The translations under genes were made by a program, and so were the position numbers. This document shows, piece after piece, positions 53,356 through 62,008 of a DNA stretch of 62,008 bases. This DNA comes from Methanomicrobiales archaeon (GTDB lineage: Archaea; Halobacteriota; Methanomicrobia; Methanomicrobiales; Methanospirillaceae). The notes beneath the pieces were generated by a model that worked only from the letters and a program-made list of their open reading frames with translations, was not told the DNA's origin and did no database searches. The DNA is taken from the NCBI GenBank assembly GCA_025358115.1, contig JANYKQ010000083.1, positions 1 to 62,008 of the forward strand, given 5' to 3'. Positions within the stretch are counted from its first letter, which is position 1, and each line of letters begins with the position of its first letter.

Positions 53356-54602
53356 TGTGTGTACGCCTGGGAAAGGGTGTTGAGATCCTGATCGCTGTGC
53401 GCTGTGGAGATAAAGTTGGTCTCGAACTGGGAGGGGGGAAGGAAGATGCCGGCCGAAAGCATCCGTTTCCAGAACCTGCCGAATGCGTCGGTATTGCATT
53501 CCTTGACCTCGCGGTAATTTTTCGGGGGAGTGCTGCGGAAGAAATACTTGAACATCGACCCGAGCCGGACAAACGAGCCCCCGTTCAGGTTCAGCGACTC
53601 TTCAAGGGCACGGGTCTTTGCATCCAGCTCTTCGTAAAGCATCTGGTTGTCATGAAGGTACGTGAGCGTGGCGATACCGGCCGAGAGCGAGAGCGGGTTT
53701 CCGGAGAAGGTTCCCGCCTGGTACACCGGGCCCTGAGGTGCGATGAGCTGCATGATCTCCCGGCGCCCGCCAAAGGCACCAATGGGAAGTCCGCCGCCAA
53801 TAATTTTACCCAGAGTAGTGAGATCCGGCCTGACGCCATACATCACCTGGGCCCCGCCAATACCGAGGCGGTAACCGGTGATCACTTCATCGAAGATCAG
53901 GAGCACATCGTGCGCCCGGGTGATCTCCCGAATATCCCGGAGATAATTGTTGTCCGGCAGGACCGGTCCGATATTGCCGAGCACCGGTTCGATGATGAAG
54001 GCTGCGACATCGGTATGGGCAGAGAGAAGGGACTCGAGAGCTTCGGGATCATTGTAGGGCACCTGCCGGGTGTGCTTCACAAGATCGGAAAGCACGCCGG
54101 CCGAGTCCGGGACGCCCATCGTGGTTGCACCCGACCCGGCCTTGACGAGCACGGCATCATGGGCGCCGTGGAACCCGCCTTCGATCTTAACGATATCCTG
54201 TTTACCCGAAAACCCGCGTGCGAGCCGGATAGCAGCCATGGTGGCTTCTGAACCGCTCGATACGAACCGGACCATGTCCATGCCCGGGTGATCCCCGGTG
54301 ATCATCTTCGCAAATTTGGGTTCGAGCGGCGAAGGAGTACCGTATAGCCACCCGTAATCCAGCTGGGCTTCTATCGCCAGCCGTACCTGCGGAGCAGCGT
54401 GCCCGAGAAGGAGCGGGCCGTACGCCATGCAGCAGTCGAGAAGGGAGACCCCGTCGACCGTTGTCAGGTAAGAACCGCCCGCATGAGCGGTGTAAAACGG
54501 GTACGGCTTTATCGCCCGTACCGGGCTGCTGACACCACCGGGCATCAGGGTCTTTGCCACTTCGAATAACTCACTGCTTTTACTGCTGTTACTGTTTTTC
54601 AT
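53346..54602 (-). CDS. hemL: Glutamate-1-semialdehyde 2,1-aminomutase
   Basis: A 418-residue PLP enzyme: [17 protein letters not shown] at the N-terminus, [28 protein letters not shown], and the PLP lysine in [18 protein letters not shown]. It makes 5-aminolevulinate in the C5 pathway; hemA is not in the window. The ATG at 54602 overlaps the hemB end by 14 nt; the longer frame from 54659 is an artefact. Confidence 0.95.
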   Translation of the reverse strand: MKNSNSSKSSELFEVAKTLMPGGVSSPVRAIKPYPFYTAHAGGSYLTTVDGVSLLDCCMAYGPLLLGHAAPQVRLAIEAQLDYGWLYGTPSPLEPKFAKMITGDHPGMDMVRFVSSGSEATMAAIRLARGFSGKQDIVKIEGGFHGAHDAVLVKAGSGATTMGVPDSAGVLSDLVKHTRQVPYNDPEALESLLSAHTDVAAFIIEPVLGNIGPVLPDNNYLRDIREITRAHDVLLIFDEVITGYRLGIGGAQVMYGVRPDLTTLGKIIGGGLPIGAFGGRREIMQLIAPQGPVYQAGTFSGNPLSLSAGIATLTYLHDNQMLYEELDAKTRALEESLNLNGGSFVRLGSMFKYFFRSTPPKNYREVKECNTDAFGRFWKRMLSAGIFLPPSQFETNFISTAHSDQDLNTLSQAYTQCL

Positions 54603-55572
54603 CAAGCCACCCGGCAACATCTGCTGCAAAATACGTAATGATAAGATCTGCTCCCGCACGCTTGATGCAGGTCAGGCTCTCGATTACCGTCTCTTTTTCC
54701 TTTATCCATCCGCGTTCGGCAGCGGCTTTGATCATGGAATATTCCCCGCTTACCTGGTAGGCCGCCACCGGCAGGCCGAGGTCCGCTACTCCCGCAAGGA
54801 TGTCAAGATAGAAACCTGCGGGTTTTACCATCAGGATATCAGCACCCTCGTCTGCATCCATCTGGGATTCAAGGATCGCTTCCCGGCTGTTGGCATAATG
54901 GATCTGGTAGGTGGAGCGGTCACCAAACGAGTACCCGGAGCCGGCCGCTTCCCGGAACGGGCCATAGAGGGCAGATGAAAACTTTGTCGAGTACGACATG
55001 ATCAGCACGTCTTCATACCCGGCCTCGTCAAGGGCTGCCCGCAAGGATCCCACCATCCCGTCCAGCATGCAGGAGGGGGCAATGATATCGGCCCCGCTCT
55101 CCGCGTGACTGACAGCGATACGGTTCATCAGTTCGAGTGAAGGATCGTTGAGGAGATCAAGCCCGTTCCGGCCTTCCCCTACGATCCCGCAGTGGCCGTG
55201 ATCGGTGTATTCGCAGGCGCAGACATCGGTGATGACCACCATGCCCGGCACTGCTGCCTTTATCCTGCGGACGGACTGCTGCACGACACCTTCTGCATCG
55301 TGAGCCGAGCACGCTTCAGGATCTTTTATCTTCGGGATGCCAAAGAGCAGCACAGCGCGAATCCCGCGTTTCCAGAGATCTGCGGCAACTGCAGCAATCC
55401 CATCGACAGGGTAGTTAAACTGGCCGGGCATCGAGTCGATGGGCATTGGGGAGCTGATCGTCTCGTTCACAAAAAGGGGAGCGATAAGATCGTTCTTTGT
55501 CAGACTGCACTCTCGCAGGAGCGGCTGGATCTGCCGAGTCCGTCTCCTTCTCATCCGTCGCTGGGGAAACAT
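54589..55572 (-). CDS. hemB: Delta-aminolevulinic acid dehydratase (porphobilinogen synthase)
   Basis: A 327-residue enzyme condensing two 5-aminolevulinates. Metal-site cysteines in [17 protein letters not shown], Schiff-base lysine regions in [20 protein letters not shown] and [20 protein letters not shown] about 13 nt before the ATG and a TATA-like AATCATAAATACC upstream mark the start of hemB-hemL-hemC-cobA-psiE-like. Confidence 0.95.
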   Translation of the reverse strand: MFPQRRMRRRRTRQIQPLLRECSLTKNDLIAPLFVNETISSPMPIDSMPGQFNYPVDGIAAVAADLWKRGIRAVLLFGIPKIKDPEACSAHDAEGVVQQSVRRIKAAVPGMVVITDVCACEYTDHGHCGIVGEGRNGLDLLNDPSLELMNRIAVSHAESGADIIAPSCMLDGMVGSLRAALDEAGYEDVLIMSYSTKFSSALYGPFREAAGSGYSFGDRSTYQIHYANSREAILESQMDADEGADILMVKPAGFYLDILAGVADLGLPVAAYQVSGEYSMIKAAAERGWIKEKETVIESLTCIKRAGADLIITYFAADVAGWLDEKQ

Positions 55573-55620
55573 GTGTGTACCGGTGCCTCCTGCTCTAATC
55601 AGGTTACAGTTTGAAAACCA

Positions 55621-55633
55621 ATGGTATTTATGA
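55621..55633 (-). promoter_or_regulatory. Candidate TATA box for the hem operon
   Basis: AATCATAAATACC on the minus strand, about 50-60 nt before the hemB ATG, with AGGAGG (55586-55591) between them. Confidence 0.4.
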
Positions 55634-55638
55634 TTACT

Positions 55639-56379
55639 TTATTCCCCTTGTGCATCGCCGGTCTCTTCAGCGGTATGACTCCGGAGGGCGCAGGATAGCC
55701 GGAGGGCACTGTTGACCATGTTGTGCAGGTCTTCCTGCGTGTACTTGTTCTTTTCGATCAGGTCCCAGTCCTTGGTCGTGTCCTCATCATTCTCGCCAAC
55801 CCACGACGCAATGGCAACTTCGGGAGTGTGAAACCCCAGCCAGGAGACAAAATTCAGGAGATTGCCGGCAACGTGCTGGATACCGTCCACATGCCCAATG
55901 ATGATGAGGGCCGCGACCTTGTCCGTGATCATGCGGTTGCCGAACCACGAGTACTGGTTCTCGATACAGTTCATCCGCTCCACGAATTTCTGGACAAGGG
56001 CCGAGTGGTTGTTCCACCGGATAGGGGTTGCAAGGATCAGGATATCGCAGGCAAGCACCGCGTCGTACACATCCTGCATCCGGTCATCATCATACTTTAG
56101 TGAGCTCTGGCAGGGATAGGTGCAGTAATCCGGGTTCTCGGAATAGTTTCCCTCGCAGTCATGGATAACGAGATCCTTAAGCCGCAGGATTTTTGTCTCA
56201 CACCCGTATCCATTGTACAGGTCAAGCGCACGCAGTAAGAGGCGCTCCGATTTGCTCATCCCCGGTTGCTGCCGGCTCGAACCGGAAAGGCCCAGGACTT
56301 TGATCTGCCGGCAGAGATTCCGGTCCGGGACGGGAATGATATTAACGCCAAACTTTCTTCCGACCAGTGGGGCAGGCAT
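55639..56379 (-). CDS. NADPH-dependent FMN reductase / flavodoxin-fold protein
   Basis: A 246-residue flavodoxin-like protein: phosphate loop VLGLSGSSRQQPGMSKSERLL (about 28-48), LILATPIRWNNHSALVQKFVERM, and NRMITDKVAALIIIGH. Cysteines in HDCEGNYSENPDYCTYPC resemble iron-sulfur flavoproteins (Isf family) of methanogens, but the spacing should be checked. Electron-transfer role; partner unknown. It lies 60 bp upstream of hemB on the same strand. Confidence 0.75.
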   Translation of the reverse strand: MPAPLVGRKFGVNIIPVPDRNLCRQIKVLGLSGSSRQQPGMSKSERLLLRALDLYNGYGCETKILRLKDLVIHDCEGNYSENPDYCTYPCQSSLKYDDDRMQDVYDAVLACDILILATPIRWNNHSALVQKFVERMNCIENQYSWFGNRMITDKVAALIIIGHVDGIQHVAGNLLNFVSWLGFHTPEVAIASWVGENDEDTTKDWDLIEKNKYTQEDLHNMVNSALRLSCALRSHTAEETGDAQGE

Positions 56380-56476
56380 GAATTAATAATCCTTTATCCT
56401 GATTATCTATTTGTTGGTCTGTTCCTTTGCAATGTTAAAAAAACGGGAACCTGTTGATCAGTTAATGGAGATGCGT

Positions 56477-56722
56477 ATGAAAGATGATGATAGGAAAAAA
56501 ATCATTGACGAAAATAAGAAGAAGTGTGTCTGCGAACCCTGCCCCTCGTACACGGAATGCATGCGGGCGGGCAATGAACTGCTGTTCTGCGTGACCGGAA
56601 AAAGTGCAGACTGCATATTTGAAAAGAAGGGGTGCATCTGCCCGGCGTGCCCGGTCACCTCCATCCTTGGCCTGAAGAAGGCCTATTACTGCATCAGGGG
56701 ATCTGCCGGGGAACAGAAATAA
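56477..56722 (+). CDS. Cysteine-rich DUF2769 family protein
   Basis: About 81 residues with nine or so cysteines in paired motifs (KKCVCEPCPSYTEC, CVTGKSADCIFEKKGCICPACP, YYCIRG), as in the methanogen DUF2769 family. Likely a metal- or Fe-S-binding small protein. Three in-frame ATGs (56465, 56471, 56477) are near; 56477 has GGAG 6 nt upstream. Confidence 0.75.
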   Translation: MKDDDRKKIIDENKKKCVCEPCPSYTECMRAGNELLFCVTGKSADCIFEKKGCICPACPVTSILGLKKAYYCIRGSAGEQK

Positions 56723-56797
56723 TACGCAGCCAAAAATATTCCCGAAAGAAGGCGTATATCCAATATTTTTTATTCCGGCGACTGCGATTCATATTCC

Positions 56798-57457
56798 ATG
56801 CACCTACCCTGCACCCTGGTACTCATCCTGGTAACCTGTGCCGCACTTGCCTGCACAGGATGCACGCAGCCGGTCTCACCGGTTACAATCTCTCCCGGCA
56901 CAGGTCCGGCAGCGATCACTGACCTGGCACAGTTTGCCCTCCAGCCTTCGGATCTTCCCCCGGGATTTACCCTGGCAGAGACAAGGATGAAAACACCCTC
57001 CGAAATGAGCCGGCTTGCCCGGGATCTTGGCTGGCAGGCGGGTTATGTGGCCCGGTATGTCCATCCCGCCCAGGCAGGGAGCACAAAATACGAGATCATG
57101 CATTCCATCGCCATCTATCCTGCGGGCAGAATACCGGATGTGATCGAGTATTCCGATAAACAGGCCCGTTCTGACCGTACGATTACGTACACGGATTATC
57201 CGGTCCAGGGCCTGGGTGACAATGCCCGGGCATTTTCCGGCACCGGAGTACAAATTCCCCTCAATACCACGGGAGTGACTGCACGAATCACCGGTAGTGC
57301 TTATGTCCCGGAAAAAGAGGCTGATGCAATAACGGATTTTGCTGAGGTTATATTCGCAAAAGGAGACGTGTTTGAAGTTATCAGAATAACAGGTTCTTCG
57401 CCCGATCCCGCGATCCTGGTCAACCTGAGCCGGCAGGCGTATGCGAAAATTCCCTGA
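56798..57457 (+). CDS. Lipoprotein-like secreted hypothetical protein
   Basis: A 219-residue protein with a signal peptide and a lipobox-like LACTGC near residue 18-23, a Thr/Pro/Gly linker (SPVTISPGTGP), then a mixed alpha/beta domain (LQPSDLPPGFTLAE, HSIAIYPAGRIPDV, EVIRITGSSPDP). Looks like a membrane-attached binding domain; no enzyme motif seen. Its own promoter is likely, since neighbours are spaced over 70 bp. Confidence 0.65.
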   Translation: MHLPCTLVLILVTCAALACTGCTQPVSPVTISPGTGPAAITDLAQFALQPSDLPPGFTLAETRMKTPSEMSRLARDLGWQAGYVARYVHPAQAGSTKYEIMHSIAIYPAGRIPDVIEYSDKQARSDRTITYTDYPVQGLGDNARAFSGTGVQIPLNTTGVTARITGSAYVPEKEADAITDFAEVIFAKGDVFEVIRITGSSPDPAILVNLSRQAYAKIP

Positions 57458-57565
57458 CCTGCAAGGAATCCCATTTCTTAAAAGATACGTTCTTTTTACC
57501 ATCCTTTTTTCAACCGAAAAGTCCAACAGAAATTCATCAGCCCGCACTATAATCGGGAGGCCGCT

Positions 57566-58165
57566 ATGGAATTCAAAGATATTGTCATGCAGAGATATGC
57601 AACAAAGGAATTTGACGGCAGGATGATCGAGGATTCAGAGCTCTATGCGCTGCTGGACCTGATCCGCTACGCACCATCGGCTTTCAATCTCCAGCCCTGG
57701 AAGATCAAGATCGTCTCTGCGAGCCGGATCAAGCAGAACCTGCGTCCCCATTCCAATGACCAGCCCCAGATCACCTCATGTTCCCACCTGCTCGTATTCT
57801 GTGCCAACACCGAGCTTGAGCAGCTGGTTGAACGGGTGAGCAGGGGGCTTTACGGCTCAGGTATGCCGGCAGAGGCCATTGCCCAGTACACTGAGATGAT
57901 GAAAGGATACATCCGCTCGATGACTCCCTCACAACAGCTCGCTTTTGCCCGGGAACAGGTGTATATTGCCCTGGGAAATGCGGTGAATGGTGCCAAGGCT
58001 CTGGGTATCGACTCCTGCCCGATGGGTGGCTTTGATCCCGCCGGTTATGCTGAAGTCCTCTTCCTTCCCGAAGAATTCATACCGGTAGTTCTTTGTGCAG
58101 TCGGGTACGCGGCCGACAAGCCCCTGCCCAAATGGCGGCTGCCCCGGGAAGAAGTGTTCTTTTGA
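57566..58165 (+). CDS. Nitroreductase-family FMN protein
   Basis: A 199-residue protein: MEFKDIVMQRYATKEFDGR at the start (the family's R-S/A-T-x-F motif), YAPSAFNLQPWKIKIV for FMN binding, and GIDSCPMGGFDP near the C-terminus. It reduces nitro or quinone substrates using NAD(P)H in bacteria; the substrate is not evident here. GGGAGG precedes the ATG. Confidence 0.9.
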   Translation: MEFKDIVMQRYATKEFDGRMIEDSELYALLDLIRYAPSAFNLQPWKIKIVSASRIKQNLRPHSNDQPQITSCSHLLVFCANTELEQLVERVSRGLYGSGMPAEAIAQYTEMMKGYIRSMTPSQQLAFAREQVYIALGNAVNGAKALGIDSCPMGGFDPAGYAEVLFLPEEFIPVVLCAVGYAADKPLPKWRLPREEVFF

Positions 58166-58412
58166 TTAAGCGCGATCCCCTTTTTTCCCGGATTAAAGGA
58201 ACGAGATCTGGTGTTTCCGGATATCCGGAATACTTATGGATGTTGCAGGAGTATGGTAGGGATTTTAAAAAGCCGGGGATCCTGCAATCCCCCATCCTCA
58301 CCACCAGCGGCACACGGTATCCTCTGAATTGCCGTGAATTCCCAACTACCTTCCGGAATCTCTTTGACGGGCACACGCAGTTAAGCCCCGCTCCCTTCCT
58401 GCAGACTAAAGC

Positions 58413-59264
58413 TTATGCATAAAGATCATATTTAGCCTGCAACTCTGACCAGCGGGGGTTATCCGCGATAGGAAGGGTTGTTCCGTTCCCGCGTGCTGCT
58501 GTACGTTCCGATTGTAGCAGGATCAACGTGCGTGCGTCGATATATTCAGTCCTGACACTGTCTAATGAATGCCCATCAGAAGTCCGGATAATCTCCGGGC
58601 TGGACCAATTTTCCCCGGAACCCGCGAATGGGGTTTCATCCGTCATGATAATGGGGTTTGTTGCCTGTACCAGGCAGTACCCGGTACCTCTGAAATCATA
58701 GGGTTCCGGACACGAAATGCCCACGGCCAGATGATTCTCCGGTATGAAATACAGGACGGAAGATTTGTATCCCAGCTCCTTCAACAGGGCAGCTAGCAGG
58801 AGCGATTTTTCAAAACAAACACCGCTCCCGTCATAAAGGACTTCGTAGGGGTAACGGTAGGGCGATCCCTTTATGTAAGGAATATGCTGGACCAGGCTGA
58901 TTGCAATGCGTGCCTGGTCGTCAGGATTGTCCGTTTTCTTGCGGATCTCATCTGCCAGAGCTTCAAAATACCGGTTCTGATTATATTCGTTTAAGTAGGT
59001 GAGAAAAAATGATGCATTGTCAACATATGCCCAGGCACGTTTCTGCCGGGGGTTTTCTTCACGATACGCACTGTATAATTTTGTCGATAGGGCAATTGGC
59101 AGGGTACCCTGGTTCCCGTCAAGAACATAATCGTAATGGCGGGTGATATACCCGTCAGTAGAACCGTAAGAGGTATCCATTCCATTGGTGGTAACTGCCA
59201 GGACCGGAGTAAAAATGGTTGTGCAGAGAATTAAGGCCGTACAGAGAATCAGAATCAGGCGCAT
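58413..59264 (-). CDS. Secreted transglutaminase-like domain protein
   Basis: About 283 residues: signal peptide (RLILILCTALILCTTIFTPVLA), then a transglutaminase/protease-like core with Cys in DGSGVCFEKSLLLAALLKELG and His in ENHLAVGISC. The expected Asp after the His is not obvious (YCLVQATNPI), so activity is uncertain. The ATG at 59264 is chosen because the longer frame to 59333 only adds residues before the signal peptide. Convergent with the nitroreductase gene. Confidence 0.78.
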   Translation of the reverse strand: MRLILILCTALILCTTIFTPVLAVTTNGMDTSYGSTDGYITRHYDYVLDGNQGTLPIALSTKLYSAYREENPRQKRAWAYVDNASFFLTYLNEYNQNRYFEALADEIRKKTDNPDDQARIAISLVQHIPYIKGSPYRYPYEVLYDGSGVCFEKSLLLAALLKELGYKSSVLYFIPENHLAVGISCPEPYDFRGTGYCLVQATNPIIMTDETPFAGSGENWSSPEIIRTSDGHSLDSVRTEYIDARTLILLQSERTAARGNGTTLPIADNPRWSELQAKYDLYA

Positions 59265-59387
59265 AGCCACCAGTATTGTTATTTTTTTATATAGGAGTGC
59301 CGTTAAAAAACAAATATTGTAACGAGAAAACACCCGTAAATCTGGAGATTCACGTGCTATCCATTGGATTAAAAAAGACCGGCTTAC

Positions 59388-59891
59388 CTATCTGCTGCAC
59401 AGAAGTTCTACTTCAGCAGCCAGCCGGTCCATCCGCTCCCGGAATTTCCGGGCCAGGTGCGATGACGACTCGATACTTTCTTCAATGCTTATCCGTTTCG
59501 TGCCGGCCACAAGGTTATCCGCATGGCAGACAATCTTCTCTTCTATTGTTGTCGGCATACAATCCCGTGGCTCTAACCCGAGAAGCGAACACTCGTCAGC
59601 AGTCAATCCTGCTCCGGTATGGCATTCAACAATGCGGGCCAGTTTCTCCGGAAAACCCCTGGCCCGCAGGAGATCAGCACCGGCCTGGGCATGTGCAATC
59701 GAATGAGTGCTTCCCCGCCCGATATCATGCAGGAGAGCCCCCTCTTCGACAAGAGAAAAATCAACCGAGGGATTCCGCTGTGCATATTCACACGCAACAT
59801 CCCTCACTACGCCAACATGGGCTATTACTTTTTCGCTGCACCCGGCTTCGCGCAGCATTTCTTCACATTTTTTACGGAGCGAATCAGGCAT
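59388..59891 (-). CDS. HD-domain phosphohydrolase family protein (TIGR00295 type)
   Basis: A 167-residue HD-domain protein: H in IAHVGVV, HD pair in LLHDIGRGSTHSIAHA, and a late D in CHADNL, giving the H...HD...D metal site. Small HD proteins of this archaeal group are predicted nucleotide or tRNA-related phosphohydrolases. It overlaps the tfe end by 8 nt. Confidence 0.8.
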   Translation of the reverse strand: MPDSLRKKCEEMLREAGCSEKVIAHVGVVRDVACEYAQRNPSVDFSLVEEGALLHDIGRGSTHSIAHAQAGADLLRARGFPEKLARIVECHTGAGLTADECSLLGLEPRDCMPTTIEEKIVCHADNLVAGTKRISIEESIESSSHLARKFRERMDRLAAEVELLCSR

Positions 59892-60405
59892 GACCGAGCG
59901 ACTTCTTGATCGAGCTGATGCGGGACTTGAGCGATTTTAACAGCATCTCATTGTCAAAGTGTCCCATCGGCTTTCCACAGGCCGGGCATTTGAATTCACT
60001 GTTCATGGCAAGGGGAAAGGTGAAGATAAGGTGGCAGTCCTTGCAGATGAAAAAGTCATTCTCCTCTTCATACTTCTCGCGCCGGGAGAGTTTCTCCAGC
60101 ACGAGTGCCATGTCCTCACGGATCGCATCGTAGATATGATCGGGGCGGAGCTGCCAGAGGTACGTAAGCCAGCCGGTCTCATTGTTCTTGATGCGGTGGT
60201 ATTCAGCCAGCCGTTTCTCGTACAAGGTATAGAGCGTGTGCCGCACGGTGTTTAAGTTGATACCCGTACTTGCGGCAAGGCCTTCATCGCTGTGCTCGCC
60301 TTCTTTCGGGAACCGTTCAAGAAGGTTGAGCCCGTCATCGCCAACCATGCGGTAGAGATATGCCCTTACTGCCGGATCACTCAGCACGTCGTTTGCAGGA
60401 ACCAT
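59884..60405 (-). CDS. tfe: Transcription initiation factor E subunit alpha
   Basis: A 173-residue TFE-alpha with an N-terminal winged helix (YLYRMVGDDGLNLLERFPKEG, LNTVRHTLYTLYEKRLAEYHR) and a C-terminal zinc ribbon (FICKDCHLIFTF, FKCPACGKPMGHFD). It stabilises the open RNA-polymerase promoter complex. The start at 60405 gives a TGATG overlap with the ATP-grasp stop; the GTG at 60408 is not needed. Confidence 0.93.
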   Translation of the reverse strand: MVPANDVLSDPAVRAYLYRMVGDDGLNLLERFPKEGEHSDEGLAASTGINLNTVRHTLYTLYEKRLAEYHRIKNNETGWLTYLWQLRPDHIYDAIREDMALVLEKLSRREKYEEENDFFICKDCHLIFTFPLAMNSEFKCPACGKPMGHFDNEMLLKSLKSRISSIKKSLGHA

Positions 60406-61481
60406 CACCGTATGTATTGTTTAACGGTGCTAATATGCTTATCCAGCAGGGCAACAGCTGCAGCGCGGGTCTCACCCCAGCCATACACGCTGACGAGCGC
60501 CTGGCCAGATTCGAAGGATGAACCAGGATGGGGAATGTCGGCGATTAAATTTTTCAATTCTTTGAGATCGGTATTGATAGTACAATCACGATCCGCAAAC
60601 AGGATACTGCGCACGGCAACTTTTTTTTTCGCGGGTGATACCTGTGGAAGGATTCCCGCGCATGCATCAACATGGTACTGGAAAAGGTTACACCCCATTG
60701 CCTGTTCAACAGTATCGACCGTTCCCTGGAACCGGGGATTTATCTCGATGGCATGTGCCATTTCATCATCAACAACAAAATCGATACCAATAGTCCCGAT
60801 ACAGCCGCTCGCAGCAGCAATCTGCTCAGCCACCAGCATCATCTGCCCGCAGAGCGGGTGCCCAAATGGGGTTATGGATCCACAGAAACCAAACGAGGCA
60901 TTGCCTTTTCCCTGGAGAACCTGCTCGTTGGTCGCGATCGCCCGCGCCCGTTTCCCGTCAGCAACACAGCAGACGCTTGCCGGAATCCCGGTAATCATCT
61001 CCTGCCGGATATAGTCCACACCCGGGTAGAGCTGCTCCCAGGCCCCCTGTTCAGCTGCCGTGCTGACAACGGCATTCCGCCAGCCTCCGGCCCCGCGCCG
61101 GGGTTTGATCATGGCGGGAAACATCCCTTCCTCTAAAAGCCGGGGAACCCTGACCCGGTTCGCTTCGAAGAAATGCTGGATATCCAGCTTATCGAGAAAG
61201 CGTGCCACGTTCTGCCGCGGGGTCCCGCAAAGCGGGATGGTACTCGGGAGTTCCTCGGCCCCGGACGTGACTACCAGCATGTCAAAGGCATGCCGCCGGC
61301 TCATCTGGTCCAGGGCATCGGGGAGATCGGCGAGATCTTCAAATTTTATCCGGTCTTTGGTGTACCAGGAAAGGTCCTGGTCGCAGAAATGGTCCACCGA
61401 ACAGACTTCATATCCTGCATGGAATGCGGACTGGGCTACATGGCGCGTGGAAAACCCCGCAACCAGTACCCGCCCCTTCAC
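60405..61481 (-). CDS. ATP-grasp enzyme, COG2232-like
   Basis: A 358-residue predicted ATP-grasp protein: N-terminal [23 protein letters not shown]-binding [11 protein letters not shown], and metal-binding IGIDFVVDD...[11 protein letters not shown]. This set matches the archaeal COG2232 type, whose substrate is unknown. It overlaps trm56 upstream (ATGA) and tfe downstream (TGATG), so it is translated with them. Confidence 0.8.
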   Translation of the reverse strand: MKGRVLVAGFSTRHVAQSAFHAGYEVCSVDHFCDQDLSWYTKDRIKFEDLADLPDALDQMSRRHAFDMLVVTSGAEELPSTIPLCGTPRQNVARFLDKLDIQHFFEANRVRVPRLLEEGMFPAMIKPRRGAGGWRNAVVSTAAEQGAWEQLYPGVDYIRQEMITGIPASVCCVADGKRARAIATNEQVLQGKGNASFGFCGSITPFGHPLCGQMMLVAEQIAAASGCIGTIGIDFVVDDEMAHAIEINPRFQGTVDTVEQAMGCNLFQYHVDACAGILPQVSPAKKKVAVRSILFADRDCTINTDLKELKNLIADIPHPGSSFESGQALVSVYGWGETRAAAVALLDKHISTVKQYIR

Positions 61482-62008
61482 CGTTCCACCGTCTGTTTCC
61501 CCACCCGGGTCGGGACAATGCTGATCTGGGCACCGGGAAATTCGCAGGCAAACTCTTTACCCTGGAAAAGATTGTCGAGAAAGAGGGCAAGACTCGATAT
61601 CTCGGAATGGGGCTGGCCCGTGACAGCCACATTATAATCCGCAAGCCCGTAAATATCACCGGGCACTTTCTCGGCACCCACGACAACCAGGATCTTGTTG
61701 TGCGGCCGTATCTCCCCTAACACGTCCGGCAGGTTGAGGCCGTACATGGTAAGGTGGACAACAACGCCGCCTTTGGCCTTCCAGTCCCTGATGCAGGCGC
61801 GGTACTTCACGTTATCTTCGCAGAAGAACTCGCCACCCCAGCGTTCCACCACATCGCTGATGCTCTCTACTACTCCCTTATCGGCACTGGCAAGGTACAT
61901 GCCTTTTGCACCCAGCGCCCGGGCGGTGAGACCAACATGCGTGGTCACTCGCTGGTCGCGCTCGGGGCGGTGGCCTATCCGGAGGATGGCTACTTCTTGT
62001 GATGTCAT
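61478..62008 (-). CDS. trm56: tRNA (cytidine(56)-2'-O)-methyltransferase
   Basis: A 176-residue SPOUT methyltransferase that 2'-O-methylates C56 in the T-loop of archaeal tRNAs. Family landmarks: [20 protein letters not shown] near the N-terminus, [11 protein letters not shown], and the AdoMet knot [23 protein letters not shown]. The ATG is at the last base of the window and matches the family start, so the gene is probably complete. It overlaps the next gene by ATGA. Confidence 0.93.
   Translation of the reverse strand: MTSQEVAILRIGHRPERDQRVTTHVGLTARALGAKGMYLASADKGVVESISDVVERWGGEFFCEDNVKYRACIRDWKAKGGVVVHLTMYGLNLPDVLGEIRPHNKILVVVGAEKVPGDIYGLADYNVAVTGQPHSEISSLALFLDNLFQGKEFACEFPGAQISIVPTRVGKQTVER

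Noticed and set aside
58166-58412. Frames in the gap between the nitroreductase and transglutaminase-like genes
   Set aside because: Convergent gene ends; frames on either strand look random, and no RNA gene is seen.
1-62008. CRISPR array
   Set aside because: No set of regularly spaced direct repeats was noticed anywhere; the short repeats found are single palindromes or promoter motifs.
1-62008. rRNA genes
   Set aside because: No conserved rRNA segments were noticed on either strand.

Overview
The window comes from a methanogenic archaeon, most likely a Methanomicrobiales member (Methanoregula-like). The lineage call is inference from gene content: a coenzyme F430 (cfb) cluster, a methanogenesis-marker-9 protein, HypC-HypA-HypE, RaSEA for archaeosine, TFE-alpha, Trm56, CdrS-FtsZ, and a full archaellum motor cluster next to archaeal chemotaxis genes including cheF. 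Two tRNA genes without encoded CCA (Glu-TTC, Ser-TGA) were read directly from the sequence.

Layout. (1) 1-12 kb is an accessory region ending beside tRNA-Glu. It holds a RelA/SpoT-type alarmone synthetase coupled by ATGA overlap to an NdpA-like protein, a Type III-like restriction-modification pair whose mod gene carries a one-base frameshift in a homopolymer, a P4-type primase-helicase, and a tiny ribbon-helix-helix (RHH) regulator with a dyad operator. No integrase is visible. (2) 12-31 kb is core metabolism: ilvE, a PAS protein paired with a P-loop-less KaiC-like protein, cfbA-cfbE-cfbD-cfbB, a Hjc-like nuclease, an operon of methanogenesis marker 9, CitG-like and DUF447 genes, a histidine kinase, a 94-bp MITE-like element, hypC-hypA-hypE, tRNA-Ser, a surface protein, RaSEA, an ornithine-cyclodeaminase-type protein, and cobD-cobY. 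(3) 31-38 kb holds cdrS-ftsZ behind an array of TGTCTGACA motifs, a COG1340 coiled-coil gene with a long leader, a DUF373 membrane protein, a hairpin-rich candidate IS605 remnant, and small secreted or membrane ORFs.

(4) 38-51 kb is one long minus-strand motility region. The archaellum motor runs arlC/D/E-like, arlF, arlG, arlH, arlI, arlJ, then an acidic membrane protein. After an apparent promoter come cheF, cheY, cheB, cheA, cheC, cheD and a secreted beta-propeller. Archaellins are absent here. (5) 51-56 kb is a tetrapyrrole operon, hemB-hemL-hemC-cobA, followed by a PsiE-like gene. It makes precorrin-2, which feeds the F430 and corrinoid genes elsewhere in the window. (6) 56-62 kb has redox and small cysteine-rich proteins, a lipoprotein-like ORF, a transglutaminase-like secreted protein, and an overlapping information-processing operon trm56, ATP-grasp, tfe, HD-domain gene.

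Limits: family names come from reading motifs, with no database search. Starts were re-chosen where a ribosome-binding site, an overlap or family N-termini disagreed with the longest frame. Promoters and operators are pattern-based guesses.
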